DNA of 64,000 nucleotides from Candidatus Geothrix odensensis (GTDB lineage Bacteria; Acidobacteriota; Holophagae; Holophagales; Holophagaceae). The DNA is taken from contig JADKCH010000001.1 of assembly GCA_016714685.1 (NCBI GenBank), positions 372,001 through 436,000 of the forward strand, written 5' to 3'. Positions within the stretch are counted from its first letter, which is position 1. The number at the start of each line of letters is the position of its first letter. The translations under genes were made by a program, and so were the position numbers. Below, piece by piece: positions 16,295-23,314 of this stretch. The notes beneath the pieces were generated by a model, which was given only the letters and a program-made list of their open reading frames with translations, was not told the DNA's origin and made no database searches.

Positions 16295-18535
16295 TCAGGT
16301 CCTCAGCCGGCGCAAGCGGAGGAGGGAGACCGACAGGAGCAGAAGCAGGGGCGCGACCACGCCCCAGTAGGCCGGGATCTCAGAGGCCCGGGCCGCCCCT
16401 CCGAAGAGCGTCTGCAATCCGAGGAACACCAGACCCGCCACCAGTCCAGCGCCCAGGGCCTGGCCTCGCCCCTGCCTCGGGCCTGGGAAGGCGAAGGAGA
16501 GCATGGCCAGCACCAGGCAGGGCCCCGCGAGCCAGCCCAGGAGTCGAGTCCACAGCATGTAGGCACGCTCAGGATCTGGTGCCCATGTCTGCCAGCGCAC
16601 CAGATCCATGGTCTGGGCCTCCTCCGCATTGGCGGTATTCCGAAGGGCGCGGGAGGGGAAGAGACGCTCTGCGGGCGGCCCCTGCATGAGGCGCAGACCT
16701 CCCCAGGCCAGAGCTTCGGAATGGGCCTCGCCCATGCGCCACCGGAGGAGGATCGGAGCCTCTCCCGGGGCCTTCAGGGGGAAACCCCAACGCTGATCGG
16801 CCTGAAGGTGCCAGAGCACGCCCGTGGAACCGAGGTAGAGCCAGGGACGAGTTGAAAATTGCCCTTGCGGGCGGTTGAGGATTTGCCTATAAAGCTGGTT
16901 AGCCTTGGTCATAGCCATTGGTGCCAGGCCTACCTGGAGAACCAGTGTCAGCATCGCGACCAACCCCCAGGCCCAGCGGCTGCTCCAAAGCCAGCGCAGC
17001 AGGCTGACCCCGCCCGCCCTGAGCGCCAGCCACTCCCGGCTGATCGCCGCCTCCGAGAGGGCCAGAAGGGTGCCGAGGAGGAACGAGATGGGCAATGCAA
17101 CGATGAGAAATGGGGGCAGGTTCCAGAACCAATAGTTCACGAAGACCATGAAATGGACGCTGTTCTTTGAGAGGTCACCGGCGAGGCTTGCGTATTCCAC
17201 CAGGAGGTTCAGGACCAGCAGGCTACCCAGGGCCGATCCCCAGTTGCGCCACCAGGCCAGGGTGGACCAGTGCCGCAGGATTCCGTGTTGGGTCCCCTTG
17301 CCGTGGAGCCAGGCTGCCAGGGAATCTCTGCGATGTTTCATCCGACCCAGCATGGGCGCCAGGCCCATCCGAAAAGGGCGGAAAATGGCGCTCAGCCCGC
17401 CCTCCATGGGATTGGAGCGATGGGGTTTCAGGCGTTGCCGGAGCAGCAGCCAGCCGCCGGCCAGGAATGGGAAAGGCACCAGCAGGAGTGGGATGACCGA
17501 TTTAATTTTTTCGTTCATCCACATGTTTTCAAAGTACTTCATCACGAGGTAGTAGAGCATGATGATGCCAAGGCTCTTGAGGATGGCACCGCCGCGATGA
17601 AATCGCGGGTGGCCGAACCCTGTGGCAATGCCCAGCAGCAGGAGGGCTGCCGCGGCCAAGGGCAGGGTGGTGCGCCGGCAGAACTCCATGGCCGCCTTGA
17701 TGCGCAGCTCCTTGGCCCCTGGAATCGCCTCACGCTGCGAGGCGCTGGCTCGGAGGATTCCCAGCAAAGTCGCCGAGCTCTCATAGCGCAATGGAGTGGG
17801 AGGCAAGAGGCGAGCTCCCGCCGGTATGGCGAACCGGAGGACCTGCTTTTCCTGGCTCAGGTGGATCGCGCTCCCCTGGCCGGTGGTCTGGTAGAGCGCT
17901 CCCTGGAGGCCGGTCAAATGGAGCTGTAGTTCGGACGAACCATCCGGCTTGGCCTCCAGGGCATAGGTCATGGTGGAGGCCGTCAGATGCTGGACCCCCT
18001 GCGGAGTCGCTTCCATGATGTGAACCTGGCCTTCGGGGGAAACCCAGAAGGCCGAATTCGGGGCCCCAGGCGGGAACCAGGGTGGGGCGCCTGGCCGAAG
18101 GAACCTGGCCTTGGCATCCTCGGTCATCCGCACCCGGACCGCCTGCTGGACCCGGGCCGCGGCAGGAACCACAAAGTGGGCATTGGCGGTCGCCAGCAGA
18201 ACGAGCCACGAAGCCATCCGCACCCACGGCGAGGTCCAGGTCCGCCGACCCGCACCCAGGCCCTGGGCGGCCACCAATTCGGAGCCTTCCATCAACTGCT
18301 GAGTTCCGATCAACCCCCCGAGGACAGCCGCCATGGGGAGCACCAGTCCGAGGTTCTCGGGCATGGAGGTCAGCAGCATCGGCAGCAGCCAGCGAAGGGG
18401 GGCGCCTTGGGAGAAGATCTCCTTGGAGATGGTGACCATCTCCCAGGAGAGGAGGAGGAAGCCGTAGAACAGCAGGGCGCCCAGAAACGGGGTTGCCCAG
18501 CGCCGGAGGACATATCGGGACAGAACGGATGACAC
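16295..18535 (-). CDS. lptFG: Fused LptF-LptG lipopolysaccharide export permease
   Basis: A single 746-residue chain made of two consecutive YjgP/YjgQ permeases. Residues 1-375 begin VLSRYVLRRWATPFLGALLFYGFLLLSWEM, the classic LptF/G start, with three helices, a periplasmic segment (about 130-270) and three more helices. Residues 415-746 repeat the plan (LLVLNLLVEYASLAGDL; PPFLIVALPISFLLGTLLAL; a periplasmic domain; three final helices). LptF and LptG normally are separate proteins that pair with LptB2 to pull lipopolysaccharide from the inner membrane. No stop or frameshift separates the halves. The GTG at 18535 has AGGA eight bases before it. kdsD lies upstream and mnmA follows. Confidence 0.9.
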   Translation of the reverse strand: MSSVLSRYVLRRWATPFLGALLFYGFLLLSWEMVTISKEIFSQGAPLRWLLPMLLTSMPENLGLVLPMAAVLGGLIGTQQLMEGSELVAAQGLGAGRRTWTSPWVRMASWLVLLATANAHFVVPAAARVQQAVRVRMTEDAKARFLRPGAPPWFPPGAPNSAFWVSPEGQVHIMEATPQGVQHLTASTMTYALEAKPDGSSELQLHLTGLQGALYQTTGQGSAIHLSQEKQVLRFAIPAGARLLPPTPLRYESSATLLGILRASASQREAIPGAKELRIKAAMEFCRRTTLPLAAAALLLLGIATGFGHPRFHRGGAILKSLGIIMLYYLVMKYFENMWMNEKIKSVIPLLLVPFPFLAGGWLLLRQRLKPHRSNPMEGGLSAIFRPFRMGLAPMLGRMKHRRDSLAAWLHGKGTQHGILRHWSTLAWWRNWGSALGSLLVLNLLVEYASLAGDLSKNSVHFMVFVNYWFWNLPPFLIVALPISFLLGTLLALSEAAISREWLALRAGGVSLLRWLWSSRWAWGLVAMLTLVLQVGLAPMAMTKANQLYRQILNRPQGQFSTRPWLYLGSTGVLWHLQADQRWGFPLKAPGEAPILLRWRMGEAHSEALAWGGLRLMQGPPAERLFPSRALRNTANAEEAQTMDLVRWQTWAPDPERAYMLWTRLLGWLAGPCLVLAMLSFAFPGPRQGRGQALGAGLVAGLVFLGLQTLFGGAARASEIPAYWGVVAPLLLLLSVSLLRLRRLRT

Positions 18536-18540
18536 CTGGT

Positions 18541-18600
18541 GGGTCCTGATTTTAGTTTCGATAATGTATATTATGTAACATTAAAATTCTGGTGAACCCC
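18541..18600 (-). promoter_or_regulatory. AT-rich promoter region for lptFG
   Basis: A 45-base stretch (about 18546-18592) is strikingly AT-rich for this genome. It contains inverted repeats such as ATAAT-GTAT-ATTAT. It sits directly upstream of lptFG between kdsD and lptFG. TATACAT and TACATTAT on the minus strand could serve as a -10 element. No promoter has been proven. Confidence 0.4.
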
Positions 18601-18611
18601 GCGCGAATCGC

Positions 18612-19598
18612 TCATAAGACCTTGGCTGCCAACAGATCGTGGATATGCAGGACGCCACAGGGGCTGCCCTGCCGCAAGACCACGAGGAAGGTGATCTTCC
18701 GGGCTTCCATGATGCCCGCGGCTTCAATGGCCAGGGCCTGGTCCCCGACAACGGCGGGACGATGGGTCATGACCTGATTGGCTGAAAGCTCTAAGGGATT
18801 CCGCCCCTCCTGTTCAGCCTTCTCCAGAGCACGCCGGAGGTCGCCATCCGTGATGACGCCTGCGAGGCTTGGGCCCTCGAGCACAGTGGTCATTCCGAGG
18901 CGCCCTTCGGTCATGGCCTTCAGGACCTGGGTGAGTGACGCCTCCGGCCCAACCTTCGGCCATGATTTATGCATCAACGATCCCACCTTCACTAGTTTGG
19001 CACCTAGACTTCCACCGGGATGATTAAGGGCGAAGAGGTCCCTGGTAAACCCCTTGTGGGTCATCAGGCTGCTGGCCAGGACATCACCCCAGATCAACTG
19101 GAGGGTCGTGCTGGCCATGGGGGCCAGATCCAGGGGGCACCCCTCGCCCTCGGGAAGTCGATAGCTGAAGGTCCATTGGGCCGCCTGGCCCAGGCTGGAA
19201 TCCGGCCGAGCCGTGATGGCGGCGATGGGGATGCCAAGGCGGAGGAGGCTCGGGAGCAGCCGCACCACCTCCTCGCTCTCGCCACTGTTGGACAGCGCAA
19301 GAATGGAGTCCTCGTTCGTCACCATGCCCAGGTCCCCATGCAGGGCTTCCGCAGGATGGAGGAAGAATGCGGGGCAGCCGGTCGAGGCGAGGGTGGCGGC
19401 AATCTTCTGGGCCACCAGTCCCGACTTGCCCATCCCGGTCAGGACCACCCGACCGCTTCTGCCCATCACCATGTGGACCCAGCGGTCCACCACCTGCGGA
19501 TCCCATGTTTCCCGCAGTTCCCGGAGGGCCCCCTGCGCCGCGTCCAGCACGGCATTTCCGACCTTGAGCGACCCAGCGGCCTCGTTCTCATCCTTCAC
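18612..19598 (-). CDS. kdsD: Arabinose-5-phosphate isomerase (KdsD/GutQ family)
   Basis: A 328-residue enzyme converting ribulose 5-phosphate to arabinose 5-phosphate for Kdo, the inner core sugar of lipopolysaccharide. The N-terminal SIS domain holds TGMGKSGLVAQKIAATL and SNSGESEEVVRLLP. Two CBS domains make up the C-terminal third (about residues 200-328). The start is GTG. It is upstream of lptFG on the same strand, so synthesis and export of lipopolysaccharide are linked. The LON-domain gene diverges 36 bp away. Confidence 0.92.
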   Translation of the reverse strand: MKDENEAAGSLKVGNAVLDAAQGALRELRETWDPQVVDRWVHMVMGRSGRVVLTGMGKSGLVAQKIAATLASTGCPAFFLHPAEALHGDLGMVTNEDSILALSNSGESEEVVRLLPSLLRLGIPIAAITARPDSSLGQAAQWTFSYRLPEGEGCPLDLAPMASTTLQLIWGDVLASSLMTHKGFTRDLFALNHPGGSLGAKLVKVGSLMHKSWPKVGPEASLTQVLKAMTEGRLGMTTVLEGPSLAGVITDGDLRRALEKAEQEGRNPLELSANQVMTHRPAVVGDQALAIEAAGIMEARKITFLVVLRQGSPCGVLHIHDLLAAKVL

Positions 19599-19634
19599 TG
19601 TTTCGACTCCGATGCGTTGGCGAGCAAGGTGTTC

Positions 19635-20258
19635 ATGCTACCAGCCATTCTTCCCCTCTTCCCCCTGCCCCAGGTCGTGCTGTTCCCCCAGACCTTCCTG
19701 CCGGTGCGGATATTCGAACCCCGCTATCAGGAGATGACGGTCGAGGTGCTGAACTCGCACCACCACCTGATCCTCACCCTGATGCGGGAAACCCCAGATC
19801 AGGGCTCCCTGGGAGAGACCGCTCCCGTTTTCGAGACGGGCTGCCTGGCCGAGGTGGTGCGGGCCGAGCCACTCACTTCAGGGCGTTGGAACCTGTTGCT
19901 CCAGGGGAAGGAGGCGGTCCAAATCCAGGAGGAACTCCCGGGAAAGCCCTTCCGCCAGTGCCGGTATGAGGCGGTCCCCTTCAACGCCTCCCTGCTCTGG
20001 CCTGGCCCCCATCGCCGCCATCTCATGGAGTCCCTCCACGCCTACGCGGCCGCAGAGGGGATCGAGGTCCAGCTCAAGGAGCTCCTGGATCTCCCTCTGG
20101 AAGATGCGGCCCGGTTGAACACCCTGGCCATGGCCCTGGACTTTGAGCCGACCGAACGGCAGTTCCTCCTCGAGGCCGAGGACCTGCCCACCCTCGCTGA
20201 CCGTATGCTGCAGCTCCTGGATTTCGCCGTGGGCGGGCGCTCCATCCGCGGGCTGTGA
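19635..20258 (+). CDS. Stand-alone LON N-terminal (substrate-binding) domain protein
   Basis: A 207-residue protein consisting only of the LON N domain: LPLFPLPQVVLFPQTFLPVRIFEPRY is the family hallmark. The AAA+ and protease domains of Lon are absent. Stand-alone LON-domain proteins are common in bacteria, and their role, perhaps as adaptors or peptide binders, is not established. AAGGTG lies a few bases before the ATG. The gene diverges from kdsD. Confidence 0.9.
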   Translation: MLPAILPLFPLPQVVLFPQTFLPVRIFEPRYQEMTVEVLNSHHHLILTLMRETPDQGSLGETAPVFETGCLAEVVRAEPLTSGRWNLLLQGKEAVQIQEELPGKPFRQCRYEAVPFNASLLWPGPHRRHLMESLHAYAAAEGIEVQLKELLDLPLEDAARLNTLAMALDFEPTERQFLLEAEDLPTLADRMLQLLDFAVGGRSIRGL

Positions 20259-20294
20259 CCCGGCGTTCCAGCATCCCTTTGCTACACTGCCCCT

Positions 20295-20370
20295 GGCCCT
20301 GTAGCTCAGCGGTCAGAGCTGGCGGCTCATAACCGCTTGGTCGTGGGTTCGAACCCCACCGGGGCCACCA
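20295..20370 (+). tRNA. tRNA with CAT anticodon, probably tRNA-Ile2 (lysidine-modified)
   Basis: The acceptor stem is GGCCCTG/CGGGGCC. The anticodon loop is CTCATAA with anticodon CAT, and CCA is encoded; 76 nt. The acceptor positions C4-G69 and C5-G68 match the determinants reported for TilS, which converts CAU to LAU in tRNA-Ile2. The stem around the anticodon also resembles ileX. The other CAT tRNA in the window (31762) lacks these pairs. The isotype is therefore inferred, not proven. Confidence 0.9.
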
Positions 20371-20536
20371 ATCCGCAGGACCGCGGGTTAGGACCGGCGC
20401 CATTGCGACGGTCCGAAGGGCGCCGGCACACGATGTGCCGGCGTCACCATTTCGCAGGATTGCGAAATAGGACGGAATCGCCGCAGGCGATTTGCCGCCC
20501 GAAGGGCGAGGGCACAGGACGTGCCCTCGTCACCAT
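20371..20536 (+). repeat. Two tandem hairpin-rich repeat units after the tRNA
   Basis: Unit A (20371-20450) and unit B (20449-20536) share the same layout. Each begins with a hairpin having an AGGA loop (20371-20388; 20449-20468). A middle hairpin follows (20391-20414; 20476-20492), then CCGAAGGG, then a perfect 9-10 bp hairpin (20421-20443; 20507-20529) and the common end TCACCAT. The stems differ in sequence between units but stay paired. No ORF is plausible here. Confidence 0.65.
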
Positions 20537-20567
20537 GGTGGTCAAGTCGAACATGAGGCAGGAGCGG

Positions 20568-21284
20568 TCAGACGATCCACTTCCTCAACTCGCCCTCCGC
20601 GAAGATCAGGTGACCGAGCATGGCCTCGGAGGCGGCCTTGGGTGACCGGGACCGGATGGCCTCGAGGATCTCGGAGTGCTGGTCGATGATCTTCTGGGCG
20701 TTCTGGATGTTGTCGTGGTACAGCTGCCGCCGGGCCACGGAGTTGGCCTTGGCGAACTCCTCGGACACGGTCTTGAACAGCTTGGTCAGCAGGCTGTTGT
20801 GGGTGGACTCGGCCACCGCGTAGTGGAAGGCGGCATCGTATTCTTCGCCCTTCTCAGGGTCTAGGACATTGAGCCGCTCACGCATCTTCTCGAGCATGGC
20901 TCCGATGTGGTCCAGTTCCTCCTCGGTGGCCCGCTCGGCGGCAAGGCCCGCCGTGGCGGTCTCGAAGATCCGCCGCATCTCGAACATGTCCAGGAGGGAG
21001 CTGCGCTCCACCGCCAGGAACATGGCGAGGGGGCGGATGATGTCGTCGGTCTCGGTGCCCCGGACAAAGGTCCCCTCGCCAGGGCGGATGTCGATGACGC
21101 CAAGCATTTCCAGGGTTCGGATGGCTTCTCGGACGGAGGCGCGGCTGACCTGGAACTGCTCGGCAAGTTCCCGCTCCGCGAGCAGGCGGTCTCCCGGCTT
21201 CAACCGCCCTTCAGTGATGAGCTGCTTGATCTGCTCCACGATCTCCTCGTAGAGCCGCTTGGTTTTTATGGGTGAGAATTCCAT
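20568..21284 (-). CDS. FadR-subfamily GntR regulator (LldR/PdhR-like)
   Basis: A 238-residue repressor. The N-terminal winged helix (about residues 10-75) contains LLAERELAEQFQVSRASVREAIRTLEMLG. The C-terminal FCD ligand domain has the metal-binding pattern D...H (EYDAAFHYAVAEST), then LYHDNI and QHSEILEAIRSR. LldR and PdhR of this subfamily sense lactate or pyruvate. It is divergent from lldP, and a TGGT-CTG-ACCA site lies between them, so control of the lactate locus is likely. Confidence 0.92.
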   Translation of the reverse strand: MEFSPIKTKRLYEEIVEQIKQLITEGRLKPGDRLLAERELAEQFQVSRASVREAIRTLEMLGVIDIRPGEGTFVRGTETDDIIRPLAMFLAVERSSLLDMFEMRRIFETATAGLAAERATEEELDHIGAMLEKMRERLNVLDPEKGEEYDAAFHYAVAESTHNSLLTKLFKTVSEEFAKANSVARRQLYHDNIQNAQKIIDQHSEILEAIRSRSPKAASEAMLGHLIFAEGELRKWIV

Positions 21285-21363
21285 GGCGTCGCTTTATGAA
21301 AAAATATAACTGTTGAAAAAAATACTACATGGAAAGTGTGATCAAAAATACCACTCTTCGGTA

Positions 21364-21374
21364 TGGTCTGACCA
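21364..21374. promoter_or_regulatory. Operator-like palindrome TGGTCTGACCA for the GntR regulator
   Basis: TGGT-CTG-ACCA matches the TGGTnnnACCA core known for PdhR/LldR-type FadR-subfamily regulators. It lies about 80 bp upstream of the lldP ATG and about 80 bp from the regulator gene start, in the 172-bp divergent region. An overlapping ATACC-7-GGTAT inverted repeat is next to it. lldP itself has GGAGG four bases before its ATG. Confidence 0.65.
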
Positions 21375-21456
21375 CTAGACCCATTGTAACCTTCGCCCAA
21401 GCTCTTTCCCAAAACCCTACCCCCCCATCTTCTTCCCACCCCCCTCTGGAGGCTGC

Positions 21457-23214
21457 ATGACCCCCTGGACCCAAGTCTATTCCCCCGTCATGGGGAATAT
21501 CTTCATTTCCGCACTGGTGGCCGCCTTGCCGGTCTTCGTGCTGCTGGGCTTCCTCGCCAAGCACGTGAAGGCCCATTATTCGGCCATCCTGGGCCTGATC
21601 ACCTGTCTGGCCGTGGCCATCTTCGTCTACAAGATGCCGGCTGGCATGGCCAGCATGGCCGCCGTCCACGGCGCCCTGTTCGGCCTCCTGCCCATCGGCT
21701 GGATCGTGCTGAACGCCATCTTCATCTACGACATCACCGTCAAGTCCGGTGACTTCGAGGTGGTGAAGCACTCCATCGCCGGGCTGGCGGGCGACCGCCG
21801 CATCCAGGCCCTGCTGATCGCCTTCAGCTTCGGCGCCTTCATCGAGGGCGCGGCCGGCTTCGGCACCCCGGTGGCGATTTCCGCCGCCATGCTGATCGGT
21901 CTGGGCTTCCGCCCCCTCCAGGCCGCCGGCCTGGCCCTCATCGGCAACACCGCTCCCGTGGCCTACGGCGCTCTGGGCAGCCCCCTCATCGCCCTGGCTG
22001 GCGTCACCGGCCTGGATCTGAACCTGCTCAGCGCCGCCGCGGGCCGCATCCTGCCCATCTTCTCGCTGATCGTGCCCTTCTGGATCATTTGGACCATGGC
22101 CGGACGCAAGGCCATGATGGAAGTCTGGCCCGCCTGCCTCGTGGCCGGTGGCAGCTTCGCCATCGCGCAGTTCGCCGTGAGCAACTACCACGGCCCCTGG
22201 CTGGTGGACATCATCGGCGCCATCATCTCGATGGCCTCCCTGGTGCTCTTCCTGAAGGTCTGGCAGCCCAAGACCATCTGGCGCTATGAGCACGAGCGTG
22301 ACGAGGCCGAGGCAGTCAAGGTCGAGCAGACCACCGGCAAGGTCGTGAAGGCCTGGATGCCCTGGGTGTTCCTCTCCCTGTTCGTGTTCGCCTGGGGCAC
22401 GCCTCAGGTCAAGACCTTCCTGAATGGCGGCACCAAGACCGCGCCCAACTTCCTCAACGGCTACACGGTCAAGACCTTCGAGATCCCCAACCTCCACAAG
22501 ATGGTCATCAAGGCCCCCCCTGTCGTGGCCAAGCCCTCGGCGGAAGCCGCCGTCTGGACCTTCAACTGGCTGTCCCTCACGGGCACCAGCCTCCTCCTGG
22601 CTGGCTTCTTCAGCGGTCTCCTGGTGGGCTTCAGCCCCATGGAACTGGTCAAGATCTGGGGCAAGACCGTCAATCGCGTGAAGATCTCCCTGCTGACCAT
22701 CGCGGCCATGCTGGCCCTGGGTTTCGTCTCGAAGTCCGCGGGTCTGGACGCCACGATGGGACTCGCCTTCGCGAGCACCGGCATGCTGTTCCCCTTCTTC
22801 AGCGCCATGCTGGGCTGGCTGGGCGTGGCCCTCACGGGCAGCGACACCTCCTCCAACGTGCTGTTCGGCGGCCTCCAGAAGATCACTGCTGAGCAGCTGG
22901 GCCTGAACCCGATCCTCACCGCCGCGGCCAACACCACCGGCGGGGTCATGGGCAAGATGATCGACGCCCAGAGCCTCGTGGTGGCCTCCGTCGCCACCAA
23001 CCAGCAGGGCGAGGAAGGCACCATCCTCCGCTACGTGTTCTGGCACAGCCTGGCCCTGGCCGCCATGGTCGGCGTCGTGATCTTCCTCTACGCGAAGGTC
23101 CTGCCCGCCAGCTGGATGCCCCAGCAGCCCCCGCCAGCCCCCGCTGCCGTCGCTCCTGTGACCGCACCTGCCACCCCGGCCGCTCCCGCAGCTGCTCCCG
23201 CCCCGGCCAAGTAG
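21457..23214 (+). CDS. lldP: L-lactate permease
   Basis: A 585-residue LctP-family secondary transporter with about 12-14 membrane spans. Family segments visible are GAFIEGAAGFGTPVAISAAML, IGNTAPVAYGALGSPLIALA and GSDTSSNVLFGGLQ. It imports lactate with protons. The extreme C terminus is a Pro/Ala-rich tail of about 35 residues, unusual for the family and probably cytoplasmic or periplasmic linker. It is the first gene of the lactate locus, divergent from the GntR regulator. A strong terminator hairpin directly follows it. Confidence 0.95.
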   Translation: MTPWTQVYSPVMGNIFISALVAALPVFVLLGFLAKHVKAHYSAILGLITCLAVAIFVYKMPAGMASMAAVHGALFGLLPIGWIVLNAIFIYDITVKSGDFEVVKHSIAGLAGDRRIQALLIAFSFGAFIEGAAGFGTPVAISAAMLIGLGFRPLQAAGLALIGNTAPVAYGALGSPLIALAGVTGLDLNLLSAAAGRILPIFSLIVPFWIIWTMAGRKAMMEVWPACLVAGGSFAIAQFAVSNYHGPWLVDIIGAIISMASLVLFLKVWQPKTIWRYEHERDEAEAVKVEQTTGKVVKAWMPWVFLSLFVFAWGTPQVKTFLNGGTKTAPNFLNGYTVKTFEIPNLHKMVIKAPPVVAKPSAEAAVWTFNWLSLTGTSLLLAGFFSGLLVGFSPMELVKIWGKTVNRVKISLLTIAAMLALGFVSKSAGLDATMGLAFASTGMLFPFFSAMLGWLGVALTGSDTSSNVLFGGLQKITAEQLGLNPILTAAANTTGGVMGKMIDAQSLVVASVATNQQGEEGTILRYVFWHSLALAAMVGVVIFLYAKVLPASWMPQQPPPAPAAVAPVTAPATPAAPAAAPAPAK

Positions 23215-23247
23215 TCCCGCCGGGCGGATGACCGACGAATGACCCGG

Positions 23248-23283
23248 GTCCCGCCGACAGCCTGATCGTCGGCGGGACTTTTT
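23248..23283 (+). terminator. Rho-independent terminator between lldP and the D-lactate dehydrogenase gene
   Basis: Perfect 11-bp stem GTCCCGCCGAC (23248-23258) and GTCGGCGGGAC (23268-23278), followed by five T. It lies inside the lactate locus and probably reduces read-through from lldP into the downstream dehydrogenase genes. Confidence 0.85.
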
Positions 23284-23314
23284 GATGCCCCCCCTGGTTC
23301 CAAGGATGTTTCTC

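Noticed and set aside
20371..20536. A short CRISPR array in the hairpin repeat region
   Set aside because: The units are adjacent without unique spacers of constant size, and the repeated parts are hairpins of differing sequence.
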